The notes beneath the pieces are model-generated. The model was not told the origin of the DNA. It saw only the letters and a list, made by a program, of their open reading frames with translations, and did not search any database. Both the position numbers and the translations under genes were made by a program. From Acidobacteriota bacterium (GTDB lineage: Bacteria; Acidobacteriota; Vicinamibacteria; Vicinamibacterales; UBA8438), in the NCBI GenBank assembly GCA_003533545.1, contig DQEK01000370.1:1-18743 (forward strand): 18,743 nucleotides of DNA, in the 5' to 3' direction. Positions 7,970 through 15,014 of the stretch are shown piece by piece; the stretch's first letter is position 1, and each line of letters begins with the position of its first letter.

Positions 7970-9613
7970 TCACGCCCGTCTCGGCAGTTCCACCGAAAAG
8001 AAAGGAGCCAGTCGATCGATCGCATCAAGCGGTTGCCGATCGACGTCCCACTTAAACTGCTGCAACAAGATGCGGTCGGAAAAGAAATCGACCAAGGTGA
8101 ACCCGTGGTCCTCAACAGGCGTAGCGGATTCTTCAACATCCAAGTGCGCAGGTGTCGTGGCACCGATACCTCGCACCACAGAGGGGAAACCTCGGATTGA
8201 TGTTCCGATAGGACCGCTCAGAACGGCCGTCAACGGTCGTCCACCGAGGTTGACCTGTCCCGCGCGATGTACCCGTCCGACACCAATCGCGTGGAGGTCA
8301 CCACTAATCACCAGCGGCACCCGCTCGCGTTGCTGCCCGATCGCCGTCACCAAACGGTCATGCTGCCTCAGCCACCCTTCTTGCCAGTAGGGCTTCGGGA
8401 CTGCCGTCGTCAACTCGCCACGCTCCTGGTCCAAAATGTCCGGATACCATTCCCCCCACTTGCCCGCACTCCAACCAAACGGATTTGACGGGGCGTGGAC
8501 GAGATGACGGGTATCGTTCGTCTCTGTGCGCTCAGTTAACCACCGTTCGACCTGAGCATCGACGAAGACCGCATTCGGCCCACCAAGATTCATGGTTCGG
8601 CGAACGTCATACAGTAGGACTTCTGCGAGATTGCCATATCGAATGGTCCCGAAGCTTTCGGAAAGGTCGCCTCGATCGCTTACCGACGACCAGGGCAGAC
8701 CTACCGGCCGTCTGGCGTCCGGCAGAAACTCCGGATAATACAGCTGTTGCGTAGCTCGCGCGAGTTGCAGTTGAAACCACGGAACCGGAAAACTGGCGAT
8801 ATCGTCAGTTACTGCATCGTTCTCCCAATGGTCGTGGTCGTCCTGCAGGAAAAACATCGGTGTCGAGCGAAAGTCGCTGCCATACACCGGAACGATTTGT
8901 GGGCCGGCCGCCGCCTTCATGGCGCGCTCATTGCGACCACCGAACACTGAACCCGCGAAGTCGAAATCCGACCGACGTCCGCTAGCGCTCAATCGCCCCG
9001 CGTTCTCGCCTTGCCACGTGTGCAGGTCCCAATAGATGTGGTCGCCATTCGCCACCGCAGCGTCCGGCTGAAACGACAACCCGCGCCGCAATAACCGATT
9101 CCTAATGATCGTCGGCAAAAAGCCGCTGCGATCGCCAATCCCCTCATACGTCCCCCCGGGACCTCCCGCGCAGGTAAAAAAGAGAACCCGAAACCGTTCC
9201 GGCGTCTCGTCAGGTGATGGGAACGTGGAAAGAGGCCATGGCTCGCACAGGGCACGGCCGTCACGCGCGTAAAGTGACAGCGAGTGGCGCTGACCAGGTT
9301 CGAGACCAGTTGCGTAGAACTGCCAATGCTCACCCGCGGTGTCGTTCATCCGACCGGTGACGTCCGTGTTCCCAACCCGGAGCACGGGCGCCTCAGACAG
9401 GGGACGAGTGAACGAAACCTTCAGTAAAATCCGCGAATCATTGACGGTCGGCAGGAGATGCCGGACCGAACCTGTATCCCATCCCTGCGCGGTCGGCGGC
9501 GCTCCCTGCTCGAGCAGCTCTCCGAGTGGGAACCGCCCAAAAAACGCTGCGCCCATTGCGCCAGCACTTCCAGCAAGAAATTCCCGGCGATCCACAGCCC
9601 AGTGCTTCGTCAT
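7970..9613 (-). CDS. Tat-exported PhoD-like metallophosphatase
   Basis: The product has 547 residues from the ATG at 9613, chosen because a G-run lies about four bases upstream and the twin-arginine signal (DRREFLAGSAGAMGAAFFG, 8-26) then sits at the N-terminus. The frame remains open to 9679, but that part adds 22 residues ahead of the signal. Residues ~55-130 look like the beta-sandwich that precedes the catalytic domain in PhoD proteins. The metal-binding motifs of the calcineurin-like/PhoD fold follow in order: VANGDHIYWD at 187-196, QDDHDHWEND at 257-266 and ISGDLHAIG at 436-444. PhoD enzymes hydrolyse phosphomonoesters or phosphodiesters using Fe/Ca, and folded export by Tat fits cytoplasmic metal loading. 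The DDHDHW motif and large size make it a divergent member, so the substrate could be a diester or phospholipid. It is divergently placed against the lipocalin-like gene. Confidence 0.85.
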   Translation of the reverse strand: MTKHWAVDRREFLAGSAGAMGAAFFGRFPLGELLEQGAPPTAQGWDTGSVRHLLPTVNDSRILLKVSFTRPLSEAPVLRVGNTDVTGRMNDTAGEHWQFYATGLEPGQRHSLSLYARDGRALCEPWPLSTFPSPDETPERFRVLFFTCAGGPGGTYEGIGDRSGFLPTIIRNRLLRRGLSFQPDAAVANGDHIYWDLHTWQGENAGRLSASGRRSDFDFAGSVFGGRNERAMKAAAGPQIVPVYGSDFRSTPMFFLQDDHDHWENDAVTDDIASFPVPWFQLQLARATQQLYYPEFLPDARRPVGLPWSSVSDRGDLSESFGTIRYGNLAEVLLYDVRRTMNLGGPNAVFVDAQVERWLTERTETNDTRHLVHAPSNPFGWSAGKWGEWYPDILDQERGELTTAVPKPYWQEGWLRQHDRLVTAIGQQRERVPLVISGDLHAIGVGRVHRAGQVNLGGRPLTAVLSGPIGTSIRGFPSVVRGIGATTPAHLDVEESATPVEDHGFTLVDFFSDRILLQQFKWDVDRQPLDAIDRLAPFFSVELPRRA

Positions 9614-9629
9614 CAGACCCCCGCGCCCG

Positions 9630-9635
9630 ATTATA
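9630..9635 (-). promoter_or_regulatory. Candidate -10 box for the PhoD-like gene
   Basis: On the minus strand a perfect TATAAT ends 16 bases before the ATG at 9613, implying a very short leader that still holds the G-run ribosome site. I found no good -35 at 16-18 bases, so this is tentative. Confidence 0.3.
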
Positions 9636-9756
9636 CGGAGATGAACCGAAATCCGTGTGCATAGCGTCCGCTTGTCCACAGACCTTGCCTAACGCCTAAC
9701 TCCAACGGCTGCGATATCATCAACGCCTCCGCACAACAAACGCTCGGAGGTTTCAA

Positions 9757-10296
9757 ATGACGCAGGGGACACGACGGGGCTGTCAGAAGTTAGTCACATC
9801 CCTCTCCGTGATCGCAATAATCGGAACCGCCACGAACATCGCTGCACAGAGCGGCCAGCCTTCGTCCGACGTCCGCGGTGTCATTGAGGGCACGTGGGAA
9901 CTCGTCGAATGGCACGTCGCCGGGCGGGTGCTTCGCCCTCCAGAAATGGAAGGGCGCTGGATGGTGCACGATGGCATGGTAATGGCAACGCGCCACCGCA
10001 ATGGACAGGACGGTCATGAATCAACCGCAGGTTATGGCCGGTATCGCTGGGGCCCAACGACGTGGACCTACGGCTACGAACGCTCAGAGGACCGTCGTGG
10101 ACCGTCTGTCGACGAAGCTCCGCTGCGCGTCACGGCTATTCCAGACCGTGTCTTTGAGATCACGCGAAACGGCGACCATCTCATATTGGAGGATGCCGCC
10201 CAGACGTTGCGGTGGGACTATGACATTACCAACAACACGTTCCTGCTGATGGGGCGCGACCGGCAAATTATCCGGAAATACCGACGGGTCGAGTGA
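9757..10296 (+). CDS. Small exported lipocalin-like protein
   Basis: The product has 179 residues. The ATG at 9757 has GGAGG at 9746-9750, six bases upstream. Residues ~12-31 form a Sec signal (LVTSLSVIAIIGTATNIAAQ). The mature part opens with VIEGTWELVEWHVAGRVLRP and later GRWMVHDGMVMATRHR, the G-T-W-x-L plus short-strand pattern of the lipocalin-like calycin family. It ends in alternating strands, from RVFEITRNGDHLILED to the final IIRKYRRVE. Calycin barrels bind small hydrophobic ligands; the ligand here is unknown. It stands alone on the plus strand between two leftward groups. Upstream, TATCAT at 9715-9720 could be a -10, but no matching -35 was seen. The fold assignment is moderate; existence of the gene is well supported by the ribosome site and signal. 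Confidence 0.75.
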   Translation: MTQGTRRGCQKLVTSLSVIAIIGTATNIAAQSGQPSSDVRGVIEGTWELVEWHVAGRVLRPPEMEGRWMVHDGMVMATRHRNGQDGHESTAGYGRYRWGPTTWTYGYERSEDRRGPSVDEAPLRVTAIPDRVFEITRNGDHLILEDAAQTLRWDYDITNNTFLLMGRDRQIIRKYRRVE

Positions 10297-10308
10297 CCCA
10301 CAACGTGG

Positions 10309-10524
10309 CTAGTCCTCCGCGTCCAGGCTACGGAGAAAGGTCGAAATTTCTGACTGTGTCGCTCGGCGTCCGTTTGTGCCAGTCACGGGAAGGGGCGTTT
10401 CGGCTAGCGTCAACGCCGTCTGGTTCCGGTCATTGGCAGCGTTGACATCCGCACCAGCGCCGCGCCAACTCGGAACGCACAGCAGCCGCGAACCCACATG
10501 GCGCTCACCACAACTCCATACTTT
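10309..10524 (-). pseudogene. C-terminal remnant of an ankyrin-repeat protein
   Basis: The minus-strand frame from an in-frame stop at 10525-10527 to the TAG at 10309 encodes about 71 residues, with a possible GTG at 10497. It contains GAGADVNAANDRNQTALTLAE, a recognisable ankyrin turn plus first helix (G-ADVNA-D-x-x-TAL-LA), then a tail ISTFLRSLDAED typical of the last helix of such proteins. The rest of the repeat domain is missing: upstream is a stop and then the end of the Ig-like secreted gene at 10543. No ribosome site was found. I read it as the leftover end of a decayed or deleted ankyrin gene. A small functional protein is possible but less likely. Confidence 0.45.
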
Positions 10525-10542
10525 CTATTGAACGGCTCTCTC

Positions 10543-11478
10543 TTACGGCGTCACTGTAACCGTCAGGTCCTCGGAGGTGAACAGCGCGCCGTCGCTAGCC
10601 AGCGCGCGCAACTGATAGATTCCCGGCTCATCGAACGTGACCTGCGTTTCCCACTTCCCGTCGGGCGGCACCGGCGGAATCTGAAAAGGTGGCGCCCACG
10701 GAGAATTTGCATAAGGTCGCGTGTCCTGCCAGACCTTCATTTGGACCGGGTTAAAGGTCGCTTCACCCCGACCACGGTAGATAAACCATGAGAGACGAAG
10801 CCCATTCGGGTTTCCGGGGACGATCTGTCGCGGGGGCGTATAGGCAGGGTGCCTTTCACCCCTCGTCCGTGGTGCACTAGGGCGCAGTGTCACACCGGCT
10901 TTCGTGGACGAAGGAATCCCGTCGTCGTCGCTGGCCCAGGCAACTAGAGTCAATGGTTCGCCGACCCGAACCCGATGCGGCTGATCGACCGCAAGCCTTA
11001 CGGCAGGCGGCTCATTCCATTGCCAATCCTGGCTCACACCACCTCGGTTGGCCCCCACCTCAGTAGCAATGACTTGCTTGTCAACGAGATAGTCTGTCCG
11101 AAGAGACCCATACGCCCGCTGGGTCCTCCCGTGGGTGGTCAGAGTCCACACAACCTCCTGATCGCCGAAATCAGACGGCACCCGCACCTCAAAAAGGAAC
11201 ATATTACGGCGAGGGAGAAAGTGAGTTGGTTGTCCGCGGTCCGGGCCGCCCGGAACAATGTTGTTCTCTGGGCCGATCGGCACATCGATTTCTTCGTCCC
11301 AGTTGTCGTTCATGTATCCGAAGAAAAGCGTGTAGGTGCCATCGTCGTTTTGCCACCATCCCTCGAACGCCGGTGACACGCTTTGCCCACGCGAGTACGT
11401 GAGTTGCGCAAGGGAATCCACCGGCACCAAAAGGAGCACCACCGCGGCAACCCACAGGAACAGACATTTCCTCGACAT
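10543..11478 (-). CDS. Conserved secreted protein of unknown function, partner of the cytochrome c/Cu monooxygenase
   Basis: The product has 311 residues from the ATG at 11478, chosen because it gives a clean Sec signal (MSRKCLFLWVAAVVLLLVPV, cleaved near LAQ25). The ribosome site is weak, and the longer frame to 11559 runs into the upstream gene. The mature protein begins with a well-conserved block, FEGWWQNDDGTYTLFFGYMN at 39-58, then DVPIGPENNIVPGG and PTHFLPRRNMFLFEVRVP. This block recurs in acidobacterial proteins I know only as hypotheticals. Residues ~157-311 look like an Ig/PKD-type beta domain: VRVGEPLTLVAWASDDDG and, at the end, FDEPGIYQLRALASDGALFT with a final VTVTP strand. It starts 23 bp after the stop of the cytochrome c/Cu monooxygenase gene and is very likely co-transcribed. 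A substrate-binding or structural accessory role is inference only. Confidence 0.87.
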   Translation of the reverse strand: MSRKCLFLWVAAVVLLLVPVDSLAQLTYSRGQSVSPAFEGWWQNDDGTYTLFFGYMNDNWDEEIDVPIGPENNIVPGGPDRGQPTHFLPRRNMFLFEVRVPSDFGDQEVVWTLTTHGRTQRAYGSLRTDYLVDKQVIATEVGANRGGVSQDWQWNEPPAVRLAVDQPHRVRVGEPLTLVAWASDDDGIPSSTKAGVTLRPSAPRTRGERHPAYTPPRQIVPGNPNGLRLSWFIYRGRGEATFNPVQMKVWQDTRPYANSPWAPPFQIPPVPPDGKWETQVTFDEPGIYQLRALASDGALFTSEDLTVTVTP

Positions 11479-11501
11479 ATTCGGGTACCGTCCGTGGTCA
11501 G

Positions 11502-12932
11502 CTACGGTCCAGCGACTGCACCGGCCTGAGAGGGGAAAGGCACCTGACACAACGGACAACCGATGACAACGTCGTTCTTCGTTAAACCCAGACGCTTCCG
11601 TCGGTCACCCATTTCACGTTCGAATTCCGCGTCGCTGAGCGCCAGTCCTTCTCCCAGGTCGATAAACATATTGGCGACCGAACGCCGCCCGCCGCCACCC
11701 CAGTTCCGTGGGTCGGCGACATTCCGATTCGCGGGGGTTGTGTCCATATAGCCAATCAGGTGCAAAATCGTGCCCTCTGGGAGCAGCGGTGCCGCATCGT
11801 CGGCATAGACGTAACTCCGCACCCAATTGTGATCGTAGCCTGCGCAGGTGAGCGTCTGCACACTCGCGCCCCAGATCGCCTCGAGGCACATACGAATACC
11901 TGGCGCATGCATGTGAGGTTCAAACGTCAGGATCTTCGTGTGCTGCTGCAAAACGGCGTAGGCGTGCAATTCCTGGTCGGCCAGCGTTGGTTTGATCGAA
12001 ATGTCGACGCCATTGCCAGTAAAGCGGCGCACCCACTCGACGTTCGGCCTGTAACCCACCGGGTGAAACTTGAAGGCAAATTCGAGATGGGCCTTCGTCT
12101 CACGACCGTTGGAGTGTAAATGAGCGGTCTCTAAATTCAGTACCGAACCGGCTGCCAAAATACGACCCGCGTCTGCTGGAAAGATGTCAGCATTGCGCCC
12201 CACTTCGTGCACCGGCCACACCGTCGTGGTCTCCGCGGTGAACGCTTCAGGCTGCTCGTCTTCCATAACGTGAGACGAGTAGTTCAGGTGGTGAAATACG
12301 AACCGCCCGCCGACCGTACCACCCGCGCTATCCTTGGGAATATCGTTAACCTCCCTGATCTCAACGGCCTCGACATATCGGTCCTGAGTCAACCCCGTGG
12401 GCACCACACCAATCGGCTCCCATCGGTCAGCACCGGTCGCTCGAACCGTGATTTCTGGAGACCGAATAATTAAGTCTGGGGTGCCGATACGCCAACCATC
12501 GTCCTCGCCGACGACGAACCGAGGCGGCGGAAGGTCGGCGGGGTTTCCGCGCGGGGCTCCGCTGTCAGCCCAAACGGCGATCGCCGCAATTTCATCCTCG
12601 CTCAGCGACGGATCGTCTTTGAAATGCTGAATGCCAATATCCTTTTCGACAAACCAAGGGGGCATCGCCCCGCGCTTATTTCGCAGAGCGGTACGGGTCT
12701 TCATGGCTCTGGCCCACGGTCGAACTTCCTCGTAGGTCAGAAACGACATCGGCGCCACCGAATCCGGACGATGGCAGTGTTGACAGCTGCGCTGCAATAT
12801 CGGCGCGATGTCCCTAGTAAATGTCACCTCATCAGCGACTGCGGAAGCAGCACCGGCAAAACAAGGCGAAACGCACCCCAAGACAATCGTGAGACCTGCG
12901 AGCCGCATAGACGACCGACACCTGATGCCCAT
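11502..12932 (-). CDS. c-type cytochrome fused to PHM-like copper type II monooxygenase
   Basis: The product has 476 residues; the ATG at 12932 has AGGAG six bases upstream. A Sec signal covers ~9-33. The first domain is a short c-type cytochrome: CQHCH at 50-54 binds heme c, and Met90 in RGAMPPW is the probable axial ligand. From ~145 on is a domain like peptidylglycine alpha-hydroxylating monooxygenase and other Cu type II ascorbate-dependent monooxygenases. Candidate CuH ligands are His214-His215 (FVFHHLNY) plus one of His271/His273 (AHLHSNG). Candidate CuM ligands are His340 and His342 (EPHMHAPG) plus Met422 (SVANMFIDL). A CPLC pair sits near the C-terminus (459-462). Such enzymes hydroxylate C-H bonds with O2 and two electrons; here the fused heme probably supplies or relays them. 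The substrate is unknown. It is divergent from the quinoprotein genes and precedes the secreted partner gene. Confidence 0.88.
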   Translation of the reverse strand: MGIRCRSSMRLAGLTIVLGCVSPCFAGAASAVADEVTFTRDIAPILQRSCQHCHRPDSVAPMSFLTYEEVRPWARAMKTRTALRNKRGAMPPWFVEKDIGIQHFKDDPSLSEDEIAAIAVWADSGAPRGNPADLPPPRFVVGEDDGWRIGTPDLIIRSPEITVRATGADRWEPIGVVPTGLTQDRYVEAVEIREVNDIPKDSAGGTVGGRFVFHHLNYSSHVMEDEQPEAFTAETTTVWPVHEVGRNADIFPADAGRILAAGSVLNLETAHLHSNGRETKAHLEFAFKFHPVGYRPNVEWVRRFTGNGVDISIKPTLADQELHAYAVLQQHTKILTFEPHMHAPGIRMCLEAIWGASVQTLTCAGYDHNWVRSYVYADDAAPLLPEGTILHLIGYMDTTPANRNVADPRNWGGGGRRSVANMFIDLGEGLALSDAEFEREMGDRRKRLGLTKNDVVIGCPLCQVPFPSQAGAVAGP

Positions 12933-12938
12933 TGCAAA

Positions 12939-12943
12939 CTCCT
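12939..12943 (-). promoter_or_regulatory. Ribosome binding site of the cytochrome c/Cu monooxygenase gene
   Basis: On the minus strand AGGAG is followed by TTTGCA and the ATG at 12932. It supports the first Met over the internal Met at residue 9. Confidence 0.65.
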
Positions 12944-12975
12944 AGCTGGAAACGCTCAGAAAGAACACCGAGGCG

Positions 12976-13004
12976 AACGTATCACGGTGCATTTAGAGGG
13001 TCAA
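12976..13004 (-). promoter_or_regulatory. Candidate sigma70-type promoter for the cytochrome c/Cu monooxygenase gene
   Basis: On the minus strand TTGACC (13004-12999) is followed after 17 bases by TACGTT (12981-12976). The -35 is good and the -10 weak. It lies ~44 bases ahead of the ATG, in the divergent intergenic region. Confidence 0.35.
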
Positions 13005-13060
13005 TCCTCAGGACACTCGAGTTCTCAGTCTCTGCACACCCCGGACCAATGTCGGCCTAT

Positions 13061-13088
13061 TTGGCTCTCCCAACTCGTAGACTATGCT
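13061..13088 (+). promoter_or_regulatory. Candidate promoter for the first PQQ dehydrogenase
   Basis: TTGGCT (13061-13066), 16 bases, then TATGCT (13083-13088). A transcript starting near 13095 would include the GGAGG at 13103-13107 and fit translation from 13119. It would leave almost no leader for an ATG at 13101. Confidence 0.4.
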
Positions 13089-13102
13089 CTAGAATTCCCA
13101 AT

Positions 13103-13107
13103 GGAGG
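13103..13107 (+). promoter_or_regulatory. Ribosome binding site of the first PQQ dehydrogenase
   Basis: GGAGG lies 11 bases before the ATG at 13119, slightly far. It overlaps the alternative ATG at 13101, which has no ribosome site of its own. Confidence 0.5.
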
Positions 13108-13118
13108 ACAAAATACCG

Positions 13119-14828
13119 ATGACTCACGGATGCCGCACCCTGCTCGTCGTCGCCGCGATCGCCGTTGGAACAATTCCTGCGCTGGCGCAGGACGTCGACT
13201 GGCGGCTCCACAACCTGGACCTCGCCGGCAGTCGGTTCGCTGAGACCGAACAGATCACCCCAGAAAATGCACATCTACTGCAACCCCGTTGGCTCTTTCA
13301 GCATGGCGTCATCGACGGGGTCAGTAACCAGACGACCCCAGTCATCGTCGACGGCATCATGTATGTCACTGATTCTCGGGGCAGCGTGTACGCGGTCAAC
13401 GCTGCAGATGGTCACTTGCTCTGGTTGTATGACGTAACCGAGTTGCTCGGAGGGGGCCGCCAGCAGGGCTACGTCTTCCGTCACCGTGGGGTGACCTACG
13501 ACGACGGAGTCGTTTACAGCGCCGCCGGATCCTTCATGTTCGCGCTGGACGCCAAGACCGGAGAACCTCTCGAAGGATTCGGTGAGGGCGGGCAGGCCAG
13601 CGTCATCCTCGACGTGCTCAAACCGCAATACGCGGATGTCGACACCGCCATCTCCATGGGCTACTGGTTCACGAGTGCACCCCAGATTCACAACGGCGTG
13701 CTGTACGTGGGCTCAACACGTAGCGAAAGTCGGATTCCCGGCGGCCACGTGCTGGCTATCGACGCCAAAACCGGCGAAGTCCTTTGGCACTTCAACACGG
13801 TGCCACAGAGCGAGGCCGACCAAGGATGGGACATCGCCGGCCCAACCTGGGTCGGTGGCGGACGTGAGGGCGGTGGCATCTGGGAGACTCCCTCCATCGA
13901 CCCTGAACTGAACATGATGTACGTGGCCGTGGGGAACCCCTTCGGTGACAGCACGCTCCGTGCTGGCCTGAATTTGTTTTCTGACTCAATCGTCGCCCTG
14001 TCACTCGACACCGGCCAGCTCCAGTGGTACTACCAGCTGGTACACCATGACGTTTGGGACTACGACAACGGCCAACAACCGATCCTCTTTGACATGCAGG
14101 TGGACGGTCAACCAGTCAAGGCGTTAGCGCAAGCGAACAAGAACAGCTGGCTGTACATCCTGGACCGCGAGACAGGCAACCCAGTCCATCCCATCATCGA
14201 GACCCCGGTGCCCACGGAGACCGAAACCGAGGGCGAGCAACCTTGGCCGACACAGCCAATTCCTCACAAAGCCAACGGTGACCGAATGGAACCAGTATCA
14301 CCGGTGTTTCCGCTGGACATCCCGCCCGAGCACGCCGCGGGCAAGCGGCTCGTTGAGCAATACACACCGCTCGGGCAAGACATCATCTTCGCCCCCGGTA
14401 TGGGCGGTGGCGCCAGCTACGGTCCCATCGCCTACAGTCCCGATACCGGGTTGCTCTACGTCAATGCCATCGACCGACCGTTTAACGCAGGGCGTGGTCC
14501 AAAAGGTTATTTCTCGGCTTACGACCCGACGACCGGCGAGCTCGTCTGGCGGCAGATCTTCGAGGGATACGGCCAGGGAGGCGCGGTTGTGACCAAGGGC
14601 GGCGTCGTATTCGTAGGCACGGGCAGCAACATCGCCGGCTACTTCTTCGCCTATGACGCCAGGACCGGCGAAGAACTCTGGCGCTACAACACCGGATCTG
14701 GCATCTACGCGTCGCCAGCGGTCTACATGGTGGACGGTGAAGAGTTCGTCACGGTAGCCTCCGGCGGCGGCTCACGCGGGCGTCGGGGCGGCGACCTCAT
14801 TCTGAGCTTCGCGCTGCCGAGTCAGTAG
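13119..14828 (+). CDS. PQQ-dependent dehydrogenase-family quinoprotein with lanthanide-type ligands
   Basis: The product has 569 residues from the ATG at 13119, which starts a clean Sec signal (MTHGCRTLLVVAAIAVGTIP, cleaved after ALAQ24). The frame stays open far upstream, but that part is non-coding divergent region. The mature protein is an eight-bladed-type PQQ propeller with repeated A-x-D-x-x-TG-x-x-LW strands (AIDAKTGEVLWHF, SLDTGQLQWYY, AYDARTGEELWRY). By alignment from memory with methanol/ethanol dehydrogenases, the metal ligands are Glu203 (STRSESR), Asn273 (AVGNPFGD), catalytic Asp314 and, two residues on, Asp316 (HDVWDYD). Asp-x-Asp is the XoxF-type signature for a lanthanide in place of calcium. 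The vicinal Cys-Cys of classical methanol dehydrogenase is absent, and there is no fused heme, so a separate electron acceptor is needed. The substrate is probably an alcohol or sugar. A related quinoprotein follows 186 bp downstream. Confidence 0.88.
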   Translation: MTHGCRTLLVVAAIAVGTIPALAQDVDWRLHNLDLAGSRFAETEQITPENAHLLQPRWLFQHGVIDGVSNQTTPVIVDGIMYVTDSRGSVYAVNAADGHLLWLYDVTELLGGGRQQGYVFRHRGVTYDDGVVYSAAGSFMFALDAKTGEPLEGFGEGGQASVILDVLKPQYADVDTAISMGYWFTSAPQIHNGVLYVGSTRSESRIPGGHVLAIDAKTGEVLWHFNTVPQSEADQGWDIAGPTWVGGGREGGGIWETPSIDPELNMMYVAVGNPFGDSTLRAGLNLFSDSIVALSLDTGQLQWYYQLVHHDVWDYDNGQQPILFDMQVDGQPVKALAQANKNSWLYILDRETGNPVHPIIETPVPTETETEGEQPWPTQPIPHKANGDRMEPVSPVFPLDIPPEHAAGKRLVEQYTPLGQDIIFAPGMGGGASYGPIAYSPDTGLLYVNAIDRPFNAGRGPKGYFSAYDPTTGELVWRQIFEGYGQGGAVVTKGGVVFVGTGSNIAGYFFAYDARTGEELWRYNTGSGIYASPAVYMVDGEEFVTVASGGGSRGRRGGDLILSFALPSQ

Positions 14829-14854
14829 CGCCCTTGTCACCGCACGCATCGATG

Positions 14855-14880
14855 TGCCGCAGGGTGTAGGCCCTGCGGCA
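14855..14880 (+). terminator. Perfect hairpin after the first PQQ dehydrogenase
   Basis: TGCCGCAGGG (14855-14864), loop TGTAGG, then CCCTGCGGCA (14871-14880): a perfect 10 bp stem starting 26 bases past the stop. No T-run follows, so it may be an inefficient terminator or an mRNA 3' end stabiliser between the two quinoprotein genes. Confidence 0.5.
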
Positions 14881-14956
14881 TGCTACCGAATTCGTCCTCT
14901 GCCTCGGTTTCATTCATCCACAAGCCGGCGATGGGCGTCGTCTGTCGCGCTTGCCC

Positions 14957-14962
14957 TATAAT
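14957..14962 (+). promoter_or_regulatory. Candidate -10 box for the second PQQ dehydrogenase
   Basis: A perfect TATAAT lies 52 bases before the ATG at 15015 and downstream of the hairpin. I see no good -35 at 15-19 bases. Its position suggests the second quinoprotein gene may have its own promoter. Confidence 0.35.
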
Positions 14963-15014
14963 CGCGTATCGTTTCGATTTTAGGCCTGCGAACCCTTGTG
15001 CTCGGAGTCTTGAG

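Noticed and set aside
12624..13118. Extension of the first quinoprotein to 12624
   Set aside because: It crosses the divergent promoter region and the start of the cytochrome gene; the signal peptide and GGAGG point to 13119.
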